From Nitrospira lenta (GTDB lineage Bacteria > Nitrospirota > Nitrospiria > Nitrospirales > Nitrospiraceae), in contig CAMDRK010000060.1 in NCBI GenBank assembly GCA_945906715.1, positions 1 to 11,537 of the forward strand: DNA of 11,537 bases, read 5' to 3'. Shown here in pieces: positions 6,569 to 11,537 of this stretch; within the stretch, counting starts at the first letter, position 1; every line of letters begins with the position of its first letter. The notes beneath the pieces are model-generated. The model had not been told where the DNA came from. It saw nothing but the letters and a program-made list of their open reading frames with translations, and made no database searches. A program made the translations under genes and the position numbers.

Positions 6569-7504
6569 GTGAGAGTTCAGCAAACCTTAGCGAATGCAGT
6601 AAGTTGTGCAGGAGTTGGGCTCCACTCTGGACAGCCAGTCACCCTCACGCTCAAGCCTGCTCCACCAAATACAGGGATCGTCTTCGTAAACCGGAACGGC
6701 AAGGACGGGGCCTGCCTCGCTGCCTCCATTGAACATTTGGTCCCTACGGAACTCTGTACCGCGATCAGCGGCAATGGGTTTCAGGTGAAAACGATTGAAC
6801 ACGTACTAGCTGCATTGGCGGGACTCGACATCGATAATGTGTATGTAGAGGTTGATGCCGGCGAGGCTCCCGTGATGGACGGCAGCGCGGCACACTTCGT
6901 TCGCTTGATTCGGTCAGCTGGAATTACGCCCCAGAACCGGCGGCAACCCTATTTGAAAATCACACGGCCTCTCGAAGTGGTGGACGGAGATCGGCTGGTT
7001 CGCATCGAACCGTCCTCGACCACCAAGATTACCTATTCCATCCATTACAATCATCCTTTGATCCAGACCCAGACCTACGTCTATGAGCATTCAGCCCATG
7101 CGTTTGAGCGTGAGATCGCGGATGCCAGGACATTCGGGTTCTTGCAGGAAGTGGAAGCCCTTTGGGCTCGCGGGCTGGGCCAGGGCGGCAACCTGGATAA
7201 TACGATCGTCCTCTCTCAGGACGGCATTCTCAATGAATCAGGCCTTCGCTTTGCCAATGAATTCGTGCGACACAAGATCCTCGACTTGATCGGAGACTTT
7301 TCGTTGCTCGGTGTACCCTTTATCGGGCACGTGATCGCCGCACGCTCGGGGCATGCAATACACACGCGCCTTGTGCAGCAGATTCTCTCTCACCCCGATT
7401 GCTGGGTGTTGCTCGACGGCGACAAAACAGTTGCCGCGTCCAAGCCTCGTTCCACCAAGACCGCACCACGACCGACATCGCTTGTGGCCCTTCAAGCCTC
7501 CTAA
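6569..7504 (+). CDS. lpxC: UDP-3-O-acyl-N-acetylglucosamine deacetylase
   Basis: LpxC is the zinc enzyme for the committed step of lipid A synthesis, removing acetate from UDP-3-O-acyl-GlcNAc in the cytoplasm. From GTG 6569 the product has 311 aa, close to the E. coli length. Visible motifs are VGLHSG, KTIEHVLAALAGL (Glu77 and zinc ligand His78), EAPVMDGSA, DARTFGFL, NLDNTIVL, RHKILDLIGDFSLLG (zinc ligands His235 and Asp239) and SGHAIHT (catalytic His262). All catalytic residues are present. An in-frame GTG at 6545 would fall on the predicted transcription start, whereas GTG 6569 has GGGGA 7 nt upstream, so 6569 is preferred. It stands alone here, away from the usual division-cluster location. 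The last 25 residues or so are a Lys/Arg/Pro-rich tail. Confidence 0.95.
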   Translation: MRVQQTLANAVSCAGVGLHSGQPVTLTLKPAPPNTGIVFVNRNGKDGACLAASIEHLVPTELCTAISGNGFQVKTIEHVLAALAGLDIDNVYVEVDAGEAPVMDGSAAHFVRLIRSAGITPQNRRQPYLKITRPLEVVDGDRLVRIEPSSTTKITYSIHYNHPLIQTQTYVYEHSAHAFEREIADARTFGFLQEVEALWARGLGQGGNLDNTIVLSQDGILNESGLRFANEFVRHKILDLIGDFSLLGVPFIGHVIAARSGHAIHTRLVQQILSHPDCWVLLDGDKTVAASKPRSTKTAPRPTSLVALQAS

Positions 7505-7586
7505 CATCGTTCTGTTGAATGAAAGCCTGCGTGTGATCTTGCCGATCCAGGCGAGATGAAATTTGACGTGTGGTTAGCTGAGCTAC

Positions 7587-7631
7587 GATTTAGCGTCGAG
7601 AGCAAGTGGCCTTGCTCCCGACGCTCAAATC
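7587..7631. repeat. Near-perfect 45-nt hairpin between lpxC and the HARE-HTH gene
   Basis: The left arm 7587-7606 and right arm 7611-7631 pair as GATTT/AAATC, AGCGTCG/CGACGCT and GAGCAAG/CTTGCTC around a TGGC loop, with one mismatch and one bulged C (19 bp). It lies 82 nt after the lpxC stop and 10 nt after the stop of the minus-strand micro-ORF. It may terminate or stabilise transcripts from both sides, but neither strand has a U-run directly after the stem. A second small palindrome, TAGCT-G-AGCTA, is at 7575-7585. Confidence 0.6.
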
Positions 7632-7641
7632 AAGGCGGGGA

Positions 7642-7680
7642 CTACTTCTTCTTCTTTTTTGCTGCTTTCTTCGTCGCCAA
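7642..7680 (-). CDS. Possible micro-ORF encoding MATKKAAKKKKK
   Basis: Minus-strand TTG at 7678-7680 opens a 12-codon frame, MATKKAAKKKKK, ending in TAG at 7642-7644. A strong Shine-Dalgarno-like GGGGGGTGA lies about 5 nt upstream of the TTG; an in-frame GTG at 7687-7689 would add three residues. It lies 47 nt downstream of the HARE-HTH stop on the same strand and is followed 10 nt later by a stable hairpin, so it would be the end of that transcript. The composition resembles Lys/Ala tails of histone H1-like proteins, so it could be a basic nucleic-acid-binding micropeptide or the remnant of a longer tail. Expression is unproven. Confidence 0.33.
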   Translation of the reverse strand: MATKKAAKKKKK

Positions 7681-7727
7681 GACTCTCACCCCCCTTCGCG
7701 TATTTTAAGGTCTACCTACCTGACTTA

Positions 7728-8237
7728 CTACACTGCGTGGATCAGGGACTCTTCCAAGGCTTCGAACGTATTCGGACCAACTTTCTTAAACCGCTTATCC
7801 CGCTTCAAAGATGTAGCCACAGATGTCAGCGGCGTTTTCCCCTTGATCTGAAGCCCCCCCTCGACCAATCGCTGCACAAGCTCTTTTGCGTGCATCGAGC
7901 GATTCGCCTCGCGGAGCATTTCGTACGCAGCTTCCGACACGCTTTTCCCGGAATACTTGCTCCGCCCCATGAGGATTTCCCTCGACTGGTCGGTGACATC
8001 CGTATTCGGCCGTTGACGAGCGCCTTTTTCATCGGAATAAAATTGACTGGAAAGACTGGCGAGCTTGGCCTTGTCGGCTTCAACGCGATAGAGCGTTTCT
8101 GCCAGTTCCAAGTATTTTTTGATCGTGGCGATTTCGTCGTCCAAGCGACGCCGTTTCTTTTCGAGTTCCTGTAGCCGGTTCTTGTAGGCGCTGATCCGTT
8201 GCTCAAGACCAACCAATATATCGGTGAGTTCTTCCAC
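7728..8237 (-). CDS. HARE-HTH domain protein with N-terminal coiled coil
   Basis: The 169-aa product starts at GTG 8237, with GGGGG 7 nt upstream. Residues about 1-62 are heptad-like and highly charged (LEQRISAYKNRLQELEKKRR), a probable dimerising coiled coil. After a polar linker, residues about 98-163 match the HARE-HTH winged helix: KSVSEAAYEMLREANRSMHA, IKGKTPLTSVATSL, DKRFKKVGPNTFEAL. This domain occurs in RNA polymerase delta, ASXL and some restriction or chromatin proteins and is predicted to bind DNA or help transcription complexes. A role as a DNA-binding regulator is inferred. It has a strong promoter overlapped by palindromes, suggesting self-control. A run of seven G in the coding strand (7854-7860) lies in the domain. 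Confidence 0.8.
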   Translation of the reverse strand: MEELTDILVGLEQRISAYKNRLQELEKKRRRLDDEIATIKKYLELAETLYRVEADKAKLASLSSQFYSDEKGARQRPNTDVTDQSREILMGRSKYSGKSVSEAAYEMLREANRSMHAKELVQRLVEGGLQIKGKTPLTSVATSLKRDKRFKKVGPNTFEALEESLIHAV

Positions 8238-8254
8238 AGACTTGCCCCCAGGTG

Positions 8255-8398
8255 AAGCATGCTTGCTTTATAGCATTGCTTGCATAGCAAGTCAATAGGT
8301 AAAGCACAAATGGTGGCTTGCATAGTGTGATCGCTTTAATACGGGTCTGTGCTTGCCAAGAATACCATTTGCTCGGCAAATAAGCATGACAAGCAAGC
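8255..8398. repeat. Cluster of GCTTGC motifs and palindromes in a divergent promoter region
   Basis: GCTTGC occurs at 8261-8266, 8278-8283, 8316-8321 and 8351-8356, and inverted as GCAAGC at 8393-8398. Two copies extend to GCTTGCATAG. Palindromes are AAGCATGCTT (8255-8264), CTTGC-ATA-GCAAG (8279-8291) and TTTGC-TCG-GCAAA (8368-8380). The first lies at the expected start point of the HARE-HTH gene and the second fills the spacer between its -35 and -10 boxes. This is the layout of a multi-site operator, most simply for autorepression. Confidence 0.6.
8267..8295 (-). promoter_or_regulatory. Strong sigma-70 promoter of the HARE-HTH gene
   Basis: On the minus strand TTGACT (8290-8295), a 17-nt spacer and TATAAA (8267-8272) differ from consensus by one base each. 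The start point would be near 8260, giving a leader of about 23 nt with the GGGGG Shine-Dalgarno before GTG 8237. Confidence 0.7.
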
Positions 8399-8425
8399 TG
8401 CCAGATCTTTGCCTCGTGCTATGAT
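8398..8425 (+). promoter_or_regulatory. Possible promoter of the inositol-monophosphatase-family gene
   Basis: CTGCCA (8398-8403), 16 nt, TATGAT (8420-8425). The predicted start near 8432 is almost at ATG 8434, and no Shine-Dalgarno precedes that ATG, so the mRNA may be leaderless. The -35 match is only 4 of 6. Confidence 0.35.
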
Positions 8426-8433
8426 GCGGCCTC

Positions 8434-9252
8434 ATGTCACTACCTTATGACAAGGCTATCCCTTCTGACGCACTCCTTTCAGTCGCCACCGACGCGGCCC
8501 GCCAGGCTGGAGCTGTTCTAACGGAATGCGCACGCACCGGCTTTCGGATTGAACATAAGGAGATTATTAACCTTGTCACCGACGCCGACCACCAGGCAGA
8601 ACAACGGATCATCGATGTCATCCACGCGGCATTCCCGACCCATCGTATCCTTGCCGAGGAGCGTGGACTGACTGAGCAATCTCCATCCCGTTATAAATGG
8701 GTGATTGATCCGCTTGATGGCACAACCAACTTCGCCCACGGGTTCCCCGCCTACTGCGTATCCATCGGAGTGGAATGCGACGGCTGCGGGATTATCGGGG
8801 TGGTCTACGACCCGACTCGGGACGAGCTCTTCACCTCGCAAATCGGACACGGGGCCTACCTCAACGGAGCCCCCATTTCCGTGTCCACAGCGAACCATCT
8901 CGATCGTGCACTCCTCGTGACCGGATTTGCCTACGACATTCGCGAAACCCCGAACAATAACTTGAATCACTTCGTGCGATTCGCGTTGAAAGTGCAGGGA
9001 TTGCGCCGAACTGGAACGGCCGCGCTGGATCTTTGCTATGTCGCGGCCGGCCGATTCGATGGGTTTTGGGAAGTGACCCTAAACCCTTGGGACATGGCGG
9101 CAGGAGTCGTCATCCTCCGCGAAGCCGGCGGCAAGGTGACAGACTTCAAAGGCGCTCCTCACTCGATATACGGAAAAGAATTAGTCGCAAGTAACGGGCC
9201 TATCCACCAAGCCATGCTCGACCTGCTCCAAGAAGGCACAACTCCCACTTAA
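8434..9252 (+). CDS. Inositol monophosphatase family protein (SuhB-like)
   Basis: This is a 272-aa cytoplasmic, Mg-dependent, Li-sensitive-type phosphatase. Visible motifs are LVTDADHQAEQRI (Asp50, Asp52), ILAEERG (Glu75, Glu76), the signature WVIDPLDGTTNFAHGFP with metal ligands Asp92 and Asp95, and NPWDMAAGVVILREAGG with Asp220. All metal ligands are present, so it should be active on inositol-1-phosphate or a related sugar phosphate; SuhB relatives also act in rRNA transcription antitermination. The exact substrate cannot be told from sequence. It is divergent from the HARE-HTH gene. No Shine-Dalgarno is visible at ATG 8434, but no later Met suits the family start, so this ATG is kept and a leaderless message is possible. 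Confidence 0.93.
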   Translation: MSLPYDKAIPSDALLSVATDAARQAGAVLTECARTGFRIEHKEIINLVTDADHQAEQRIIDVIHAAFPTHRILAEERGLTEQSPSRYKWVIDPLDGTTNFAHGFPAYCVSIGVECDGCGIIGVVYDPTRDELFTSQIGHGAYLNGAPISVSTANHLDRALLVTGFAYDIRETPNNNLNHFVRFALKVQGLRRTGTAALDLCYVAAGRFDGFWEVTLNPWDMAAGVVILREAGGKVTDFKGAPHSIYGKELVASNGPIHQAMLDLLQEGTTPT

Positions 9253-9281
9253 AATATCAGTCCTGCTGCGCTTGCATCAGA

Positions 9282-9297
9282 TCAGTCAAATGACTGA
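9282..9297. repeat. Perfect palindrome TCAGTCA-AA-TGACTGA
   Basis: Seven-base arms with a 2-nt centre lie 30 nt after the phosphatase stop and 61 nt before the small-protein gene. No T-run follows, so an operator is more likely than a terminator. A further GCTTGCAT, the motif of the 8255-8398 cluster, lies at 9270-9277. The remaining 9253-9357 shows nothing else. Confidence 0.4.
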
Positions 9298-9357
9298 ACA
9301 GTCCGAGGTGGCCACAGAAGCCTTCTGGCAGATATACAGACAGAATGACGATGCGGT

Positions 9358-9678
9358 ATGATCGCCTCCTACAACGGGAATGAAATTAGCTGTATGGCAC
9401 GTTCTACGCCTCCATCGGGACAACCAAACGGAAACCCGCCCCAAGCAGCAGGGGCCGATTCACGCACGAAAGATGTGGAACTGCTTCGGGTGCTCGTGAG
9501 TCGAAAGGGAACACAGGTCGATGCCCAATGGGCGATTCATCCCCAACTGAAACAGGATCTTCTGCCGCAAGAATGGCAAGAGGTGACCGACCTCATGGCC
9601 AAGGTGACGGGCATCGTCGGTACAAGGTTTTCGCAGGTGCTCACACAAGCCGACCTCGACCCGCCCAGCAACGCATGA
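9358..9678 (+). CDS. Small protein of unknown function
   Basis: I do not recognise this 106-aa product. The first 35 residues or so are low-complexity (Pro, Gly, Asn, Ser). The rest, from TKDVELLRVLVSRKG, is predicted alpha/beta with VDAQWAIHPQLKQDLLPQ, then the amphipathic EWQEVTDLMAKVTGIVG and RFSQVLTQADLD. It has no membrane segment or signal peptide, and its only Cys is residue 12. An in-frame ATG at 9394 would give a 94-aa protein starting MARSTPPSGQ, which looks more natural; neither start has a good Shine-Dalgarno. It lies between the phosphatase and the CxxC peroxidase-like gene, separated from the latter by a repeat. It does not look like a RiPP precursor: there is no leader motif followed by a Cys/Ser/Thr-rich core. 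Confidence 0.6.
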   Translation: MIASYNGNEISCMARSTPPSGQPNGNPPQAAGADSRTKDVELLRVLVSRKGTQVDAQWAIHPQLKQDLLPQEWQEVTDLMAKVTGIVGTRFSQVLTQADLDPPSNA

Positions 9679-9687
9679 ACGCAATAC

Positions 9688-9744
9688 AATGTTGAATGAT
9701 GAGTTATGAATGATGAATGAAGGGGTACGAGCTCATTCAACATT
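9688..9744. repeat. Imperfect inverted repeat with internal TGAATGATGA direct repeats
   Basis: AATGTTGAATGATGAG (9688-9703) pairs with CTCATTCAACATT (9732-9744), 13 bp with a 3-nt bulge. Two direct copies of TGAATGATGA (9693-9702 and 9707-9716) lie in the left part. The low-complexity AT-rich text differs from the flanks and resembles dispersed intergenic repeats found in some bacterial genomes. It precedes the Shine-Dalgarno of the next gene by only a few bases, so it would lie in that gene's leader. Confidence 0.5.
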
Positions 9745-9762
9745 CACAATTTGGAGATGCCT

Positions 9763-10095
9763 ATGGAGACCTATTATCATCCCCATGATTTGGGCAAATT
9801 CGCCGAGATGGGCAAGGGCAACAAGGACCTTTGGGAGAAATTCATGGCCTACTACAGCGCCGTCTTCGCTGAGGGGGCGTTGACGGAACGAGAAAAGGCC
9901 CTCATCGCCCTTGCCGTTGCCCACGCAGTTCAATGCCCCTACTGTATCGATGCCTACACGCAGGCCTCCTTAGAAAAAGGGTCGAACATCGAAGAAATGA
10001 CAGAGGCCGTCCATGTCGCCTGCGCCATCCGAGGCGGCGCTTCCCTCGCGCACGGCGTCCAGATGCGCAATGTCGCCGATAAACTCTCGATGTGA
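9763..10095 (+). CDS. Arsenosugar-associated peroxidase-like CxxC protein (CMD/AhpD family)
   Basis: The 110-aa product starts METYYHPHDLGKFAEMGKG and carries FAEGALTEREKALIALAVAH and QCPYCIDAYTQ with redox cysteines 58 and 61, then EAVHVACAIRGGASLAHGVQ. This matches, from memory, the small carboxymuconolactone decarboxylase/AhpD-like proteins named arsenosugar-biosynthesis-associated peroxidase-like. AhpD has His four residues after the second Cys; here it is Tyr65, so the classical proton relay is altered. ATG 9763 is preferred over TTG 9751, because GGAG (9753-9756) lies 6 nt before it and family members begin METYY. The usual partner, an ArsS-type radical SAM enzyme, is absent. The convergent neighbour is a different radical SAM type. 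The exact reaction is unknown; thiol redox or peroxide/aldehyde detoxification is inferred. Confidence 0.88.
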   Translation: METYYHPHDLGKFAEMGKGNKDLWEKFMAYYSAVFAEGALTEREKALIALAVAHAVQCPYCIDAYTQASLEKGSNIEEMTEAVHVACAIRGGASLAHGVQMRNVADKLSM

Positions 10096-10116
10096 TGAGC
10101 CCGGTGTCTCGTGCGG

Positions 10117-11537
10117 CTAGAGATAGAGGTTTTCTGGAATGGCCAGCGTGAAATATTTTCCGCGCTCTTCATAGAGAATCCGTGCGGCCGTCAATAGGCC
10201 GAGTGCTTGATCGATTTCCGCATCAACATTCTCACTCTTGCCAGGTCGGCTTGCCAGTAACGTGCGGATTTGCTCGACACTCTTGGCCGCTTCGTTGCAG
10301 GCCTCGATGATTCCCGCTGCAGGCCAATCGTAGCGCTGCCTAATCGGAGCTTTTGGGTTTCGGCCATCGTAGACGGTGACATAGTCCATCATCTTCGAGT
10401 AATAGAGGAACGGCCGATCGCTCGAACCGACCAGTCTCTGCCACTCCTGCACGAGATCGACCAATTCTTGATAGACCTGCTGATCTACGTTCCAATTTTC
10501 CAGCTCATATTCAAAGTCGTACGCGATCTTTTTCACGTCCACCTGCCTGGCATCGTAGACATACTCGTATGCCGCCCAAGGACCGGTGATACGCACACCA
10601 TACTCGTGCGGTTTCGTGTAATAGGGGCTGAATCGTTGGAGCCAGAACTTCCCTGTCGCCTCCGGTGGGTGTAGATGGAACAACGATGGAATCAGATCAA
10701 TTTGACGGCGGTAATCCTCGTTCGTTTCTCCGGGAAACCCGAGCAAGATATTCCAGGACACCGCGACATGATAGTAGGAACTCCACTTGAGGCAGATAAT
10801 ATTCTGCATCGGCGTCACGCCCTTATCCATCGCCTGCAATTGATTGACGCTCAGACTCTCTAAGCCCGGCTGCATGCACTTGACCCCCCCGGCAGCGAGC
10901 GTTCGAATCTGGCTCTTCTGAAGATTGCTCTTGGTTTCGATAAACACATCCAGGTCGCAATGGTCTGCCGCAAACCGACCGAAGAGGTTCTCGATATATT
11001 TCATGTCGATGATGTTGTCCACCAGTCGAAATCGCGCCGTATCGTATCGGCTGGAGAGATAGGCCATCTCCCGGGCTGCTTGCTCGGACGATTTAGCTCG
11101 AAATTTCATGCTTTGCGCGTTCAACCCACAAAACGTGCAGTGATGTTTTTCCCCCCACCAACAGCCCCGCGAGCCTTCGTACAACAAGATTCGATCGAGA
11201 CCCTGCGCCGCATCGCCCAACTCGGCCAGCAGATGATAGTAGTCGTCATAGTCAGGCGGACCGGTTTGCGCGAAATCCGAAAAGAGCGAGTGGGTCGAAG
11301 TGAAGGCAATTGCCGCTCCCTCGCGATAGGTCACGCCGTTGGGAACGGTCCCGACCTTTCCTGCGAGGATGTAACGAACTAATTCAGGAAACACCTCTTC
11401 CCCTTCCCCCACCACCACATGATCGATAAAGGGAAAGGCCCGAAAGTATTCCAGCCCCATCTCACCGTCGTAGTTCGCCCCGCCAAAGACGATCGTCACG
11501 TCGGGATAGAGATCCTTGATGAGTTTCGCCATCGTCA
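10117..11537 (-). CDS. RiPP-maturation radical SAM protein 1-like, N-terminus off the window
   Basis: The frame runs open to the right edge. The visible Met at 11532 lies inside a conserved segment (MAKLIKDLYPDVTIVFGGAN) that should be the last part of a B12-binding-like domain, so it is probably not the true start. Counting from that Met, VGEGEEVFPELV is at 41-52, and the radical SAM cluster motif LYEGSRGCWWGEKHHCTFCG gives Cys124, Cys132 and Cys135, a C-x7-C-x2-C spacing in place of C-x3-C-x2-C. That spacing, with GLNAQSMKFRAKS after it, is characteristic of the RiPP-maturation radical SAM protein 1 family. QPGLESLS and NILLGFPGE are typical barrel strands. A helical C-terminal part of about 150 residues follows. 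It probably modifies a ribosomal peptide whose gene lies beyond the edge. It ends 21 bp from the convergent peroxidase-like gene. Confidence 0.88.
   Translation of the reverse strand, partial: TMAKLIKDLYPDVTIVFGGANYDGEMGLEYFRAFPFIDHVVVGEGEEVFPELVRYILAGKVGTVPNGVTYREGAAIAFTSTHSLFSDFAQTGPPDYDDYYHLLAELGDAAQGLDRILLYEGSRGCWWGEKHHCTFCGLNAQSMKFRAKSSEQAAREMAYLSSRYDTARFRLVDNIIDMKYIENLFGRFAADHCDLDVFIETKSNLQKSQIRTLAAGGVKCMQPGLESLSVNQLQAMDKGVTPMQNIICLKWSSYYHVAVSWNILLGFPGETNEDYRRQIDLIPSLFHLHPPEATGKFWLQRFSPYYTKPHEYGVRITGPWAAYEYVYDARQVDVKKIAYDFEYELENWNVDQQVYQELVDLVQEWQRLVGSSDRPFLYYSKMMDYVTVYDGRNPKAPIRQRYDWPAAGIIEACNEAAKSVEQIRTLLASRPGKSENVDAEIDQALGLLTAARILYEERGKYFTLAIPENLYL

Noticed and set aside
7854..7860. 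G7 tract in the HARE-HTH gene as a phase-variation switch
   Set aside because: Seven bases is short for slippage control, and the frame is intact through a conserved domain; no evidence beyond the run itself.
7659..8174. Open frame of 171 codons on the plus strand
   Set aside because: It is antisense to the HARE-HTH gene, which has a recognisable domain, a ribosome site and a strong promoter. The plus-strand frame has none of these.
8255..8398. CRISPR array or replication iterons
   Set aside because: The repeated unit is only 6-10 bp and unevenly spaced, in both orientations, without spacers of uniform length or nearby cas/rep genes.
9358..9678. Small protein as precursor peptide for the radical SAM enzyme
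   Set aside because: It lacks a recognisable leader and a modifiable core, and lies on the opposite strand beyond another gene.

Overview
The window looks like a chromosomal segment of a Gram-negative bacterium. It has lpxC (lipid A synthesis), a class II tRNA-Leu with an encoded CCA end, housekeeping genes with clear Shine-Dalgarno sites, a moderately GC-rich composition and a sigma-54 promoter. The gene order and the protein flavour (SHMT beside NrdR, a NarL-type two-component pair, a RiPP-maturation radical SAM enzyme) recall Nitrospira-like Nitrospirota. That assignment is an inference from memory, not from a search. No insertion sequence, CRISPR array, rRNA or phage gene is visible.

Layout from left to right. 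At 3-242 lies the tail of a protein whose start is off the window; it resembles the end of a B12-binding-type Rossmann domain. At 371-457 (-) is tRNA-Leu(CAG), with a promoter that begins in the stop codon of the next gene. At 502-1971 (-) is a degenerate superfamily 1 helicase-like protein without a Walker A loop or second RecA domain. Running the other way from it is rplI-glyA-nrdR (2178-4426), a tight housekeeping operon with its own sigma-70 promoter. A two-component pair follows (4517-6284): a histidine kinase whose input domain is a dinucleotide-binding-like Rossmann fold, overlapping by 14 nt a NarL-type response regulator. A 260-bp AT-rich gap then carries a consensus-quality sigma-54 promoter, an IHF-like site and a distal dyad in front of lpxC (start GTG 6569).

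Downstream of lpxC is a near-perfect 45-nt hairpin and, on the minus strand, a possible 12-codon micro-ORF (MATKKAAKKKKK) behind a HARE-HTH protein gene (7728-8237). The 196-bp divergent region between the HARE-HTH gene and an inositol-monophosphatase-family gene (8434-9252) carries a strong minus-strand promoter. It also holds repeated GCTTGC motifs and palindromes that sit on the promoter elements, which suggests autoregulation. Next come a small protein of unknown function (9358-9678), a dyad repeat region, and a CxxC carboxymuconolactone-decarboxylase/AhpD-like protein of the arsenosugar-associated peroxidase-like type (9763-10095). The right end is a convergent, edge-truncated RiPP-maturation radical SAM protein with a B12-binding-like N-terminal part (10117-11537).

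How the genes work together. Translation and one-carbon/dNTP control (rplI, glyA, nrdR) form one unit. The kinase/regulator pair forms a second, possibly sensing redox or a nucleotide ligand. Envelope synthesis (lpxC) appears to be under enhancer-dependent control. The rightmost genes may be the edge of a peptide-modification locus whose precursor lies outside the window. The least ordinary parts are the Rossmann-histidine kinase fusion, the sigma-54 promoter of lpxC, the operator-like HARE-HTH promoter region and the helicase-like pseudoenzyme.
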